NCBI GenBank assembly: GCA_037349315.1
Contig: JBAIAC010000059.1
Span: 23,034,501-23,098,500 of the forward strand
DNA: 64,000 nt
Direction of reading: 5' to 3'
From: Chelydra serpentina
Lineage: Eukaryota > Chordata > Testudines > Chelydridae
The stretch's first letter is position 1. The number at the start of each line of letters is the position of its first letter. The position numbers were made by a program, and so were the translations under genes. Below are positions 24,950 to 36,924 of this stretch, piece after piece. The notes beneath the pieces are model-generated. The model was given only the letters and a program-made list of their open reading frames with translations, was not told the DNA's origin and ran no database searches.

Positions 24950-25870
24950 GAGTGTCATCTGACCAAAGGCATATTTAAAGTTAAAGGTGTTTCAGAAGGG
25001 GTGGGGCAGCAACGTTGTATGGGGAATTGGGGGGGGGGGTAATGGGGGAACCCCAAGTTTGGGGAAAGTGGGGCAGGGGAACCCTGGATTTGGCAGGGGA
25101 GCCCCCAGTCAGCAAAATGGCTAAGCGAGGCCAGCTGCTGGGGACAGGTTGAGGATGTTCCCGTCAGCAGCTTCATGTTCCACCCTGACGAGGGAGGGAG
25201 GGATGGATGGATGGATGGATGGATGGATGGGGAGGGCACCATGCGCAGCCTGCAATGGAGGAGGGGATGGCTCCTAGCACAGGCAGCAGAGATGGGAGGG
25301 GGGGAAGAGGACAGGTCAGTGCCATGGGGAAGGGGATCCCCCAGTCCCCTACTGCAAACACACCCACACCCCGCCGCCTGCAACCGAGATTGAGGGGAAA
25401 GCTCAGTGCACAGAGTGTGTGTCTGTCTGTCTTTGATACTTCTCACAGCAAAATAGCAGATCCCCTCCCCTTTCCTGGGCCTCTAAGCCAGATGCTGAGG
25501 ATGGGAGGAAGAAACCTTCCAGCTGCGCCTCTGCTGCTCCCCTGACCCCTGCTTCCTCCTCCTCCCCACAAAATCCCTCTCTTCCAGACCCTCCCTCCCA
25601 AACTCCCCCACCCCCACACATGCTCTCCACACAGGCTCTGTCAGGCAGGGTAAGTGGATGGGGCTGCGTGGCCTGGAGCTACGCTGAAGGACCAGGGTCG
25701 GGAGGGAGTGGAAAGATGCCCCATATGTGATGTCACAACGTCACAAATGTTGCTCTTATGCAGCAGCTATGTTGCTGTTACTGAGTGGACAATTCACGAT
25801 AGTGAAAGTGTTTCATGGGGAAATGTTGCTCATAAGAGGTGGTTGCTCTTACAAGACGTTCATGCAAACA
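24950..25870. other. GC-rich unclassified segment
   Basis: A GC-rich block in AT-rich surroundings, with long G runs on the left (25024-25100) and C-rich sequence on the right (25440-25630). Open frames of 72-163 codons on both strands follow from the skewed composition. Related 'atgttgctc' words flank the block (24918 and 25747), which hints at an inserted unit, but I could not define terminal repeats or a TSD. It may be a DNA transposon interior or a CpG-rich regulatory region. Confidence 0.4.
25190..25233. repeat. (GGAT)n / (GAGG)n microsatellite
   Basis: Several GAGG units run into GGAT tetramer repeats. Confidence 0.92.
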
Positions 25871-26146
25871 AGCATCTACTATAACTGATGTAGTCTCCCA
25901 ACACCCGCAAGGAGGAGGACTGGTAGCCCTGAAAGGAAAGCAAGGACAATCAGGAAAAGATTTCCAACAACAGCTGTCACTTAAATTGATCATTTGCTGT
26001 TTTAAAGACACATTAGTTGAATACATATTACTTGGATTCCTACTGTCCATTAGACCAGGTATCTAGAAGCTTTTCAGCTTTGCTCAATGGGGAGAAAGGA
26101 TGGCACTGAGATTATGGCACAGATCTGGGAAACTGAAGGTCTAGGT

Positions 26147-26299
26147 CAGGAGTAGTCAGTAGGTAGACTGTGGGTCAAATCGGGACCTCCAGACGCTTCT
26201 GAATGGACCCTGAAATCTTTTTATTTACTTTTTTTTGGTTATTTTCTCTGGAGTCTGGACCTTGACTATACCTTGACAAAAAGTAACTGACTACCCCTA
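26147..26299. mobile_element. Short hAT-like MITE
   Basis: The left end CAGGAGTAGTCAG and the right end CTGACTACCCCTA form an inverted pair. The flanks, GTCTAGGT and GTCAGGTC, can be read as a TSD that has lost one base. The interior contains the 'ttttatttacttttttttgg' region and 'gagtctggaccttgac'. It is the same family as 37462-37627 but in the opposite orientation. Confidence 0.68.
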
Positions 26300-27397
26300 G
26301 TCAGGTCCTACTCAGCTGACTTGATGGGTGACCTCAGACAAGATGCTTAATCTCCGAGTTTCATTGTCTATAAAGAGGGGGATACAATTTACTTACTTCA
26401 AAGGGGCATTATGCCGCTTAATACATGCAGGTCTGTAGGATGCACTGAGATCCATGGATGGAAGAAGTTACAGAAATGCAAACTACTCTTGCTGAGAAAA
26501 AAGCATGGCAGCAAAGCACAACACCACCGCAAGAATGTAATATTGATACAACAGAACAAAGTGACTTAATTGTTTCAGGGTGCAACTTGCATTTAGTGTA
26601 AAACATTACAATCATTCACTCTCACCGTCTCAACTTGGAGACAGGAGGTTTATGAGCAGACCTAGTCCCATCAATTTATAAGATGCATCATTTGTTTCCA
26701 TCTTCATGTCAGATGGATCTTCATACCACAGTGATTTATGATGCTCCTGCTAGGGAAGTGGTGGATGGTTTTGGTTTTTGCTTTAGCTAGATGGCGATTC
26801 TAGAACTGGAAGGATGTTTTATTCTTACAATATTTAGGAAATTCACATCAGTTTAGTCTCTAGTATTTTTAATTGAGTCACTCCATAGCAGCCAACTGCT
26901 TTATTCATTAAAAATTAACAAAAGACAGTGGGGGTTAACCCTATTATGGGTTAATTTATGCTTTCACTGTGCCAAGTTACACTTGTGAATTTAATGAGAT
27001 TGTGCTTTTAGTTTAGTCAGTGTCATCTCATGTCATACCCAGGCTGGGAAAAAAAGAAAAAAAAAAAGTTAGCCAAGAGATTAATGCTGAAAAATAGCTG
27101 TCATGCACTGTTTCAGCAAGAGGGTAAATAAGTGATCTGTGCAATGAAACACTGTCTAACAGATAAAAGTGGACCCACGCAGGGATGCATTTCCCAGTTC
27201 TTCCTCCTCAACAGAAGTTCAGCAGCTCTCTCAGCAATGAAGACATTGCAAAGGAAGTAGGAACATTTCATTAAATATGTGATCAATTTATTGTGTTGCT
27301 TAAAGATCAATTCCAGCTTTCTTAGCATTACCCAAGACCACAAGTAACTTGCCTAAGATGATGCATTCAAGAACGGCATAGTCTATGCCTATAAAAC
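26300..27397. other. Non-coding, no gene recognised
   Basis: No gene or repeat recognised. Confidence 0.5.
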
Positions 27398-27400
27398 AAA

Positions 27401-27697
27401 GGGTAGGTCTACACTTACCCGTCGCGTCGGAGGCGTCAGATTGATGTTCTGGGTTCGATTTATCGCGTCTTGTCTAGACGCGATAAATCGAACCAGGAAG
27501 TGCTCCCCCGTCGATGCTGGTAATCCTGCTCTGCGAACGGAGCAGGCAGAGTCGACGGGGGAGCCTGCGCGCCGCGGTGTGGACCCGAGGTAAGTACTTT
27601 TAAGTTCAAAATAAGATACTTTGACTTCAGCTACGTTATTCACGTAGCTGAAGTCGCGTATCTTATTTCGAATTTCGGGGCTAGTGTAGACCAGCCC
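27401..27697. mobile_element. Palindromic MITE with GGTCTACACT ends
   Basis: The left end GGGTAGGTCTACACTT and the right end AGTGTAGACCAGCCC are inverted repeats of each other. The flanking 3 bp are AAA on both sides, the TSD length of PIF/Harbinger elements. Two strong internal hairpins are visible: 'cgatttatcgcgtct' against 'agacgcgataaatcg', and 'gacttcagctacgt' against 'acgtagctgaagtc'. It has no coding capacity. A 5'-truncated relative lies at 46588-46810, and its ends match the local autonomous Harbinger's ends (56590-61702). Confidence 0.82.
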
Positions 27698-27809
27698 AAA
27701 GATATCAGGTTTCAGACAAGCTGTGCTAACATCAATGAACAACACTGCCTCTGTGTACTGCCACAAGTAACAAGGCAGTCAGCAGAAACCACCAAGTCTG
27801 CAGTAATTA

Positions 27810-28110
27810 TGTTTTTTAATGTTTTACTTATTATTTGTATTACGCTAGTGCCTGTAGGTCCTGCCTGAGATCGAAGCCCAGCATATTATATACTATTCTA
27901 GCACATAGAGACTGTCACTGCCCCGAACACCATAAGATGTAATCAGATGACACAAACCAAAGATGGGAAGGGAAAGAGATAATTTTCCCACTTTCAGAGA
28001 GCTGAAGTGACTTGCCCAGCTTCATACAGCAGGTCAGGGGCAGATTCAGGTCTCTGAAGCTCCAGCCCCAGTGCCCTGTGTGCTCTGTGCTGGACCTTTG
28101 AATTTGCTTA
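27810..28110 (-). repeat. Old L2/MIR-type repeat, minus strand
   Basis: 'attacgctagtgcctgtagg' and 'actgtcactgcccc' are the reverse complement of the old LINE 3' end. They are followed by 'gagctgaagtgacttgccc' and 'catacagcaggtcaggggc', which are MIR-like words in the plus sense. This may be two abutting old repeats. Confidence 0.5.
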
Positions 28111-28550
28111 ATAAAGTGTCACCTTGAAACACAAACTGCAAGTGCTCTTCTGAGTGGGACTGAGAGGTTAAGTTTCACAACACCACCTCACCAATTGAAA
28201 AGAAGACCAGATTCAAGGTTCTTGTCTCCATCTTCAAGCCCTCAATCAGCAGAGCCCAGTTCAGCATCTGGAACCACCGCTCTCAGCCTACCATAAATGG
28301 CAGTCATCAGGAACAATGAAAACATCAGCAACAAAGGGGAGACTCCTAAGAACAGGGCACAGAGCTTTATCTACTTGTTTTCATACAGGTAATCACTGTG
28401 GTACTAAGCACCTGAAGATCTTGGCAGATAGTGCATAGAAATGAAATTCCCTTCAACAAGAGATTGGGATGATCCAGATCTTACCCCTTTCAAGAAGAAC
28501 CATCTCTGCCATAGCTTTCCCACAATAACCACATACCAAACATTTAAATT
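28111..28550. other. Non-coding, no gene recognised
   Basis: Unique spacer before the foldback hAT element. Nothing recognised. Confidence 0.5.
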
Positions 28551-29039
28551 AGGGCTGTTGCGCGATTTAAAAAAAAAAAATCGAATCGCGCAATAAAAAA
28601 ATATAATTGCATTAACACTCTTCTTTTTTAGCCCTGCAGCCTGAGCCCTGCGAGCCCAAACGTAATTGTGCGATAAAAAAACCTAATCATAATTAATCGT
28701 GCTGTTAAACATTAACAGAAAACCATTTAAATATTTTTTGATGTTTTCTAAATTTTCAAATATTTTTATTTCAGTTACAACACAGAATAATACAAAATGT
28801 ATACAGTGCTCACTATATTTATTTTTGATTACCAATATTTGCATTGTAAAAAAACAAAAGAAATAGTATTAGGTGAATTGAAAAATACAAGTACGGTAGT
28901 GCAATCTCTTTATCATGAAAGCTGAACTTACAAATGTAGAAGTATGTACAAAAAATAACTGTATTCAAAAATAAAACAATGTAAAACTTTAGAGCCTAGA
29001 AAGTCCACTCAGTCCTACTTCTTGTACAGCCAATCGCTC

Positions 29040-30304
29040 AGACAAAACATGTTTGTTTACATTTGCAGGAGATAGTGCTGCCCACTTCTTGTTTACAATG
29101 TCATCTGAAAGTGAGAACAGGTGTTTGTTATGGCACTGTTATAGCCAGCATAGCAAGATATTTATGTGCCAGATGCGCTAAAGATTCATATGTCCCTCAT
29201 GCTTCAACCACCATTCCAGAGGACACACGTCCATGCTGATGACAGGTTCTGCTAGATCAGGGGTCTCAAACTCAAATGACCACGAGGGCCACATGAGGAC
29301 TAGTACACTGGCCTGAGGGCCGCATTACTGACACCTCCCCCACGCCGCCCTCGGCCCCGTCCCACTTCACCCCTTCCATGAGGCCCCGCCCCTGCCCCGC
29401 CTCTTCCCAACCCTTCCCTGCCCCCATTCCAACCCCTTCCCTGAAATCCCCACCCCACTTCTGCCCCCCTCCCATCCCCGGGGGTGCAGGAGCGGTGTTG
29501 TGGGGGCTCAGGGCAGGGAGTCGGGGTGTGGGGTGCAGGAGGGGCGAGGGGTGCAGCAGAGGGCTCAGGGCAGGGGTGCGGGGGGCTCAGGGCAGAGGGT
29601 TGGGGTGCAGGAGGGTGCGGGGGTGTGGCAGGGGGCTCAGGGCAGGGGGTTCGGCTGCAGGAGGGGGGCGGGGCAGCCCGCAGCTCCCCTGCCCCCTGCG
29701 TTTACCTAGAGTGGCTCCGGTCGGCGCACACTGGGGGTAGGGCAGGCTCCCTGTCTGCCCTGCCCCGCCCCCACATCAATTGTTGCTTCCAGGCACCGCC
29801 CCCAGCAGCTCCCATTGGCCGAGAACGGGGAACCGCGGCCAATGGAAGCTTCAGGGGAGGTACCTGGAGGAGCGGCCAAAGAAACACACAGATGTGGGGG
29901 CAGGGTAGGCAGGCCACACAAAATAACCTCGCGGGCCACACAAAATAACCTCGCAGGTCGCATGTGGCCCCTGGGCCGCGAGTTTGAGACCCCTGTGCTA
30001 GATAATGATCCAAAGCAGTATGGACCAACACATGTTCATTTTCATCATCTGAATCAGATGCCACCATCAGAAGGCTGACTTCCCTTTTTCGTGGTTCTAG
30101 TTCTGTAGTTTCCGCATCAGAATGTTGTACTTTTAAGACTTCTGAAAGCATGGTCCACACTTCGTCCCTCACATATTTTGTAAGGCACTTCAAATTCATA
30201 AACCTTGGGTCGAGTGCTGTAGCTATCTGTAGAAATTTCATATTGGTACCTTCTTTGCAAATCTGCAGTGAAAGTGTTCTTAAAATGAACAACATGCTGG
30301 GCAA
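29040..30304 (-). pseudogene. hAT (ZBED-like) transposase remnant
   Basis: On the minus strand, 30304 to about 30006 encodes 'LQIATALDPRF' and an acidic 'SDSDDENEH' stretch. The next part, beyond the inserted element, encodes 'CPLEWWLKHEG' and 'LFSLSDDIVNKK'. These are the C-terminal landmarks of hAT transposases: the A-LDPRFK block, the WW motif, and the dimerisation region ERLFS-SG-I. There are in-frame stops between the WW and dimerisation blocks, and the N-terminal BED finger and catalytic D residues are not present. The reading frame is interrupted by the 738-bp hAT at 29258-29995. It is a dead C-terminal fragment; family confidence is good. Confidence 0.72.
29258..29995. mobile_element. 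Non-autonomous hAT transposon, perfect TSD
   Basis: The terminal inverted repeats are CAGGGGTCTCAAACTC on the left and GAGTTTGAGACCCCTG on the right. The 8-bp duplication TGCTAGAT is perfect on both sides (29250-29257 and 29996-30003), with the CTAG centre that many hAT elements prefer. The interior is very G-rich, with tandem 'ggctcagggcaggg' and 'ggtgcaggagggg' blocks, then an opposed CCAAT pair ('cccattggcc' and 'ggccaatgga', 29813-29845). Open frames up to 154 codons arise from composition. It is inserted into the older foldback hAT. Confidence 0.92.
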
Positions 30305-31042
30305 TTATCTGAGAATGCTATAACATTAAATGTAGGGCAGAATGCCAGTAAAACAGCACATACAATTCTCCCCAAAGGAGTTCAGTCATAAATTTAATTA
30401 GGCATTATTTTTTTAATGAGCATCATTAGCATGGAAGCATGAAGAGGCTTACAATGTTTAGCATATATGGCATGTAAATACTTTGCAATGCCAGCTACAA
30501 CAGTGCCATGCGAATGCCTGTTCTCACTTTCAGGTGACATTGTAAATAAGAAGCAGACAGCATTATCTCCCGTAAATGTAAACAAACTTATTTCTCTTAG
30601 TGATTGGCTGAACAAGAAATAGGACTGAGTGGACTTGTAGGCTCTAAAGTTTTACACAGTTTTGTTTTTGAATCCAGTTATGTAACAAAACAAAAAAAAT
30701 CTACATTTGCAAATAGCACTTTCACGATAAAGAGATTGCACTACAGTACTTGTGTGAGGTGAACTGAAAAATACTATTTCTTTTATAATTTTTACAGTGC
30801 AAATATTTGTAATCAAAAATAATATAAAGTGAGCACTGTACACTTTGTATTCTGTGTTGTAACTGAAATAAATATATTTGAAAATGTAGAAAAACATCCA
30901 AAAATATTGAATACATTTCAATTGGTATTCTACTGTTTAACAGTGCGACTAAAACTACGATTAATCGTGATTAATTTTTTTAATTGTGATTAATTTTTTT
31001 TGAGTTAATCACCTGAGTTAACTACGATTAATCGACAGCCCT

Positions 31043-32891
31043 CATGAAAATTAATATACAATGCTGACAGAGAGAAAAAAGAAGGAAGATTTTAAAAGCC
31101 TCCATGTGTACGCCAAAAGAGGAGAGAGCGCAGGAGATCAGCTGCTTGAGATTACCTGCTGACTAGCGTTTTTGTAAATCACAGGGATGAGCCACAGGAG
31201 AGTGCCTCTATCATCTACTGAAATTCTCACTGATAACACCTCTCTGCAAATGTAAATAAATATCCCTTGCACTGCCTTCACCAGCAGTGCACTCTGTCGG
31301 TGTGGGGGCGGGGGAGTACTTTTTCCAATAGTGGAAGAGCACTTGTCACAGAACTTTGCTAAATGCGGCCATTGTCCTGTTTACACTAACAGAACCTTAC
31401 CTCAAAGGGAAAATGTATCAATTGTTACTTCAATGTTCACTTTGCTTCTACTCCCCCCCTCCCCTCACTCCTCCTGCATCATCATACTTGGACAGCAGCC
31501 TCCAACAGAGTCTTGCCTTCAAGCATCAGGCAGGTTCCAGTGCGGTCATACGACCCTTCCAATCACTCCCCAGGCCTCCAGAGCACTAACTCTGCTCATA
31601 AGTAGGCATGGAAGGATTAGATTTTTATCAGTCAGCCAATGTCCATTTCACTATACACAAACCCACCCAAAAAATATTTCCAGTGTTAACTGAAATGTAC
31701 AGATAGGCAAAGTAAGCAAATGCTGCTTGAGAACTTAGAGTCTCACCTTCATGTATATAAAACAAGCTTGTAATTAATGCTGCGCAAAGCACGTATTTAC
31801 AGCTCTGCTAAAACAAGACAGTCTATAAAACTAACTTTTTGAATCTTAATGACTACTGTCAAATAATTCTCGGAACCCTCTCCCCATAGTTTCCCACATT
31901 TGTGAAAAATTAAATAGATAAAAAAAGAAAAATGCTTACAAATAATCACTTATTTGCTGAAATTATAAAAAATAAAAATAAAATTCTGCCAAGCCTACTC
32001 AAACTACTGCTCCTATTGACTCAGAGCAGGAGTCTGAGGGAATCTTTCAAGACAAGTAACAGAAAGCAGCTGCAATAGAAGTGAATTAGCCAACCAAGCC
32101 ATTTTCACATGTTTCTGAATGCACTTTTCCTCCATCACAAGAGGTGATCCTTACATTCTTTAAAAGCGTCTATTTCGTTCTCACCAGAGGGTGTCTCCTG
32201 AAGGGAAGCTGAACAGCAGAGCCTACTGACTAGCTTCAATTCAAAGATGAACTTGGCCAGATGGTGCTTATATTCAGAGAGGTGTGGGTGCCTGGTTATT
32301 GGCTCTTATGCACCACATGACATCCCATACTACTCTAATGACCTCGGAAGGAGAGGTAGTTATACTGATAAACGGTTCAGAGATCAAATGGAGTTAGTTC
32401 CTTTTATATAAAAAAGCTAACATCCCCCAAACAAAATACATTTGAAGCCATTTGGATTTAACAGAATAAGGCAGCCTTCTTGTTTAAACTTCACTCTATG
32501 TTTAAAGGCTTCTGTCTACCTCCACCTGGGGAGACAGCCCGCAGCGTACACAAACGGATCGGTCTTCTGATCCTTTGTGAGGCAGCAGAGTTGCCTTGTC
32601 AGCCTTCTGACTCACACTGTGGAGGACGGCTGCAGAAAAACATACAATTAGGTAACCTGGCCAAGCCTTCCCATTTAACTATGTATACAGTATGCAGCTC
32701 TCTTGTTAATGACCTCAGTAGCCACACAGACTGTAAAAGCAGACAGACCTTCAGACATGACATTACTCACTTCAGTGCCTCAGGACATGAGGGTTAAACC
32801 TCCCAAAGAGAATACCAAGCTATACAAGCTCCCAGCCACACACAGCTCAAACTGCATCAGCAAGAAATTGCTAGCTCTGGGAAGGAAAACA
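31043..32891. other. Non-coding, no gene recognised
   Basis: About 1.85 kb with no recognisable gene or well-preserved repeat. Confidence 0.5.
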
Positions 32892-32899
32892 GCCTAGAT

Positions 32900-33268
32900 C
32901 AGGGGTCTCAAACACGCGGCCTGCATGCAGCCAATGGAGCTCTTCCCTGCGCACCCCCCTTTAAAAAAAAATTAAAAACAGGGGGGAGGGGCGCGCACGG
33001 GGAGCCCGGCGGGCCGCAGGGAAGAGCTCCATGGGCCACATGGGAAGAGCTTTGCGGTTTCTGGGAGGCAGGGGTGAGGAGCGGGAAGCTGTGCGCACAG
33101 GGGAGGAGGCGGAGAAGGGGCGGAGAAGGGGTGGGGCCTAATGGAAGGGGTGGAGTGGGGGCAGGGCCGGGCCGGGGGCAGCGAGGGGGCGAGGTCAGTG
33201 ATGCAGCCCTCGGGCCAATGCACTAGTCCTCATGCGGCCCTCGTGGTAATTTGAGTTTGAGACCCCTG
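32900..33268. mobile_element. Non-autonomous hAT transposon, perfect TSD
   Basis: The left end is CAGGGGTCTCAAAC and the right end GTTTGAGACCCCTG. The perfect 8-bp duplication GCCTAGAT is at 32892-32899 and 33269-33276. It belongs to the same terminal family as 29258-29995 but is 369 bp with a different GC-rich interior: 'gcacccccctttaaaaaaaa', then G-rich sequence. Confidence 0.93.
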
Positions 33269-33276
33269 GCCTAGAT

Positions 33277-33460
33277 GGTTAAATCCTTGGTAAGGAATAG
33301 TGCTCCAAGGGAGACAGGTGGGACACAGCTACTTTACTCTGGGGGCTGGATGGTAAGCAGACTCGATATCCTGGTATCAATCTTTCACCTCTGAGTCACT
33401 GGTTAAATGGGACCCACGTTGGTAGTGACTGAAAGCTGTGATCATCCTTGTCTGTACGTG

Positions 33461-33501
<41 letters not shown>

Positions 33502-34654
33502 AGATAGAAAGAACTGCATTGCATTCTGGCACCAAGGTTCAGTGCCAGGGCACAGCAGAGGGGAAGCCCCACCAAATCAATGAAAAGCCCTTGAACAACA
33601 GTAACTTCTCAGCCCTACTGCCAAGGCCCATGCAAAATGTGTTGTGCTACAGGGCAGACAAATCCCTCATCTGAAACTGTTAAAACCAGGACATCCTGTT
33701 GATGGGGTCTGTTTATTCATGGTCTCTGAGCTATCTGAAAATGAGACCTGACAGCAGAGTCAATACACGCAGTCTGTCATCTCCGCTCTGCACTAGACTC
33801 CATGTGCTGGCAATGTACCACATTGGCAGATCCAACCTCCTCCTCTTTACATTTGGCACCCAATCTTTTGGCATACATTTAATGTCAATGTTTCCCTTCG
33901 TTTCTTCTCTTCCCCTTTTCCAAAGTGACTTCTATCAAAGAAAACAACTGGAACAAATGGCCCACCTCGCTCTATTTCACCATATACCATACAGAGGTAT
34001 TCAGGATTACGGGACTCATCCATACCAAGACACATGCATTAAAACAAAAATGACCTCCAGAACAGGCCTTTCCTCATAGCTAACGATTGGCTAGAGGAGT
34101 TAAGAGCATGAGCACTTTGACATCAAACCCATCTACATATCTGCGGCTAGAAGTACCCAACTCAGAGGTCATTATGGCTGTTTCTCACCCTACCTATTTA
34201 CCATATTCTATAGCACCCTGAGCTGTGTGTGATCCAGGTGCATTTTGGTATACTCAGCCAGACTTTCTAGCAGAGCATGACCAGTAACCAGTGGGAACGG
34301 TTTAATAATGAGCAATAATAATCAGCTCCACAGTGTTTGTTGAACCGACTACAGAACTTAATAGCTCAAAGCAGGCACTGGAGCACCTATTGTACCAGGA
34401 CTGAATAACGGTCACAGCAGTAGCAGCATTATAAGCCCTTTTCCATCTGTAGTGCCACGTACGATGTTCTGTTTTGCCTCCATTATCGACTCAAATCATG
34501 GAACTGGGGCCAACTTCATCTCTGGTATAATTCCAATTATTTCACTCAAATTGCATCAGGGTTACCAGCTCCTGGAGCTTAAATTGTGCTGCACTGGAGG
34601 AGGCTTAGGTGTGTTTTAATTAATCCAACAGAAGGCTGACAAAGACATAATGAT
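33277..34654. other. Non-coding, no gene recognised
   Basis: Contains only the CA microsatellite listed separately. A 126-codon frame at 33699-34079 has no recognisable domain. Confidence 0.5.
33462..33497. repeat. (CA)n microsatellite
   Basis: Uninterrupted CA dinucleotides. Confidence 0.97.
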
Positions 34655-34705
34655 AGGTTACAGTGTAGTAGCCGTGTTAGTCTGTGTCAGCAAAAAGAAA
34701 TAATG
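34655..34705. mobile_element. Short copy of the 2331 retroelement repeat
   Basis: 'gtagtagccgtgttagtctg' followed by 'tgtcagcaaaaagaaa' matches the block at 2340-2370. A very short remnant, possibly Penelope-like. Confidence 0.4.
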
Positions 34706-35631
34706 TTTCTATTATTAGCCTTCATTTCAGTCAGCATGTGTCCCATTCAGCATCTCCCTCCCACCTCGGTGAGGTTACATTCCCTGCTATAGCCTGGATG
34801 CGACGCCACTGAGTGTTTGCAGTTGGGGGGGAAAGTCCTAAACATGACTGACAGATCCGTCACTCAGTGACCCAGCCTGATTTGTTGCCTGGGATTATAG
34901 TAAGAGGGGATGCTGAGGCTCCAGGTGGGATCTTTTCCATCTCCCACCCCTGACTGTTGTTAAGGTAACTCTATAGAATTGACAAAAAAAAGGTGTGGGG
35001 CTCTGGTATAAAGGCAGCTAACATTTTCAGCCCTTGGGTTGGTTGGTTTTTTCCTCCCCAGTGTATAGCAGATGATCTGTATAGAAGATGCTTCCTTTGT
35101 TAGTTTTGTTTTTGCTAAATAAATAGAGAGAGAGAGTTCTTAACGATAAGACTGCACCCTGGAACTAAGCTCTTAATTGTACATTAATATGGCTGGCAAA
35201 CTGCCCTTTTTCATTTGTTAACACCAGTGGGTTTTTCTCTTCAGTTCTGGGGAATGCAAGTAGTTAGGTCTCTTGGGAAATACAAAGATACTGTAGCTCT
35301 CTGAATTTACGTTGATTGTATCGTTGTAGATCTTATAAAATGTGCACTCCTGGTTCATATAGGACTGATATATACTCATGGTCATTTCTTTAGCCCGAGC
35401 CAAGGAGCAGCTTGGAGACACGCATCTCAAACTGAAAACAGATCTAGCAATTCTTTCCTTTGTCCACCAAAGAGGGTGGGGTCCCCAGGAGGGTTCTGAC
35501 CGCATCATCAAAAGGGACCTGTATATAAAATGAGTAGCCTCGTACTACTCTTCCATGTCTGATGTACACATGGTAATCAATTTAAAGCTACATGACGAAA
35601 CATGACACACACACTGTAGATTTAAATGTCT
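34706..35631. other. Non-coding; TATA and AATAAA signals in LTR-like order
   Basis: 'ctggtataaaggcagc' (about 35003-35018) is followed some 100 bp later by 'taaataaatagagagag' (35116-35132), an arrangement found in solo LTRs. I could not define TG…CA ends or a TSD, so this is only a suggestion. Nothing else is recognised. Confidence 0.3.
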
Positions 35632-35639
35632 GCTATAGA

Positions 35640-35763
35640 TAGGGTGACCAGACAGCAAGTGTGAAAAATCGGGACAGGCGGGGGGAGGGAATAGGAGCCT
35701 ATATAAGAAAAAGGCCCAAAAATCGGGACTGTCCCTATAAAATCGGGACATCTGGTCATCCTA
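35640..35763 (-). mobile_element. 124-bp MITE (TAGGGTGACCAGA ends)
   Basis: The left end TAGGGTGACCAGA and the right end TCTGGTCATCCTA are inverted repeats. The flanking 8-bp duplication is GCTATAGA (35632-35639) and GCTACAGA (35764-35771), 7/8 identical, as in hAT elements. It is the same length and family as 40527-40650, which lies in the opposite orientation. Confidence 0.9.
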
Positions 35764-35771
35764 GCTACAGA

Positions 35772-36924
35772 CCTTACTTCAAGTATGCTTGATGTGGCTA
35801 TACTAAAACCAAACAGTTGGGTGAATAAGTTAAGAAACTAATTATGGGAACTGACTGTTATCGTTTTAAATCTGTTTTCGCCACCATTATTTTTGGAACA
35901 TGTTCATCTTGAATGACTTGGATATGATCACGTTTCTTATGAAGATGTATGCATTGCCCATACCGGGAAAACTACTGTTTTATTGGCACTATTCATGCTT
36001 ATAGGAGAGAGATTCTTAATCACAACATGCTGCATGGGTGACTGCCTGATTTTATTGTTTCTCATCTCAGATTTAAAGAATCCATGTAGTATGCTGAACT
36101 CAAGATGCTTCATCTATTTAACAAGGAATTTTTCCTTTTGATGTAAAGAGTGTTACAAGCTGAGGTTTTTGTTGATTTTTATTATAGCTCACTTTACCTT
36201 TGGAAGCCACTAGGATCTCGGGAAACTGTTTCTCTCAATATTCTGTGGTCATTTATTTTTATGGCAGGTATTAATATTCTGTAACCTAGAAAGAAACTCT
36301 TTGTAATACTCAGCCTTAACTCTAGAGATGCATGTTATAACTCTTAATCCACAGTAGATAAAAACATACATAGAATAAAATATGCCTCTGAAGTCTGTGT
36401 TGGAGCCAGGAAAAGGAGGACGGAAGCAAATATACTGATACACAGAAATACTGTGATGGGTAGGTAGTACACAGTTCCACCCCAGCTAACATTAAATTCA
36501 TGATCATAAAGTTTATCCAAGGCAACCACTACAAACCACCACCAAAAGTCAGTGATGACAACATTCTAAAGTTGGTTTTAAACTGGAAAATAAGTGTTAC
36601 CAAAAACAGTTATTACAAATCAGTGAAGAGGGATTTCACTGGAGCATTGAGAATGTGCTGGTTCCCCCTCAAACTCCTGCTGCTCCCTGGAATGAGATGC
36701 AAGATCAAGGGAAGTGAACACTACTTATACGGTAGATCACAACCGTTGTAACCATGCAATTCTGATTTTGTTCTTAGCATTTCTGCTTTTTTGCAGCCTT
36801 ATCACCTGTGGGTAGCTCTAGATGTAATAAACCTGCATGGAGACCCTTAAATAAGGATGCACAACTCTCAATTTGTTCTGAGTTTTGCATACTACTTCTG
36901 TTCATCTACCTAGGTATCCACAAG
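35772..36924. other. Non-coding, no gene recognised
   Basis: AT-rich DNA without recognisable features. Confidence 0.5.

Larger units (their letters stand above)
28551..31042. mobile_element. Foldback hAT-type transposon with long inverted arms
   Basis: The left end AGGGCTGTTGCGCGATT and the right end, whose reverse complement is AGGGCTGTCGATTAATCG, are inverted. They lead into arms of roughly 630-690 bp (28551-29240 and about 30410-31042) that match each other in opposite orientation with scattered substitutions. Examples are 'gcactgtacactttgtattc' on the right and 'gaataatacaaaatgtatac' on the left. Between the arms lies a transposase remnant, split by another hAT (29258-29995). I could not find a matching 8-bp TSD, so the outer boundary rests on the inverted ends alone. 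Confidence 0.75.

Noticed and set aside
24955..25446. A 163-codon minus-strand frame.
   Set aside because: Low-complexity Pro/Ser/His content driven by the GGAT microsatellite and C-rich sequence; no domain.
29378..29948. Overlapping 69-154-codon frames in G-rich sequence.
   Set aside because: They lie inside a non-autonomous hAT element and follow from skewed base composition; several frames on both strands are open at once.
33462..33497. The CA tract as a possible Z-DNA regulatory element.
   Set aside because: Simple CA microsatellites are common and nothing nearby suggests a promoter.
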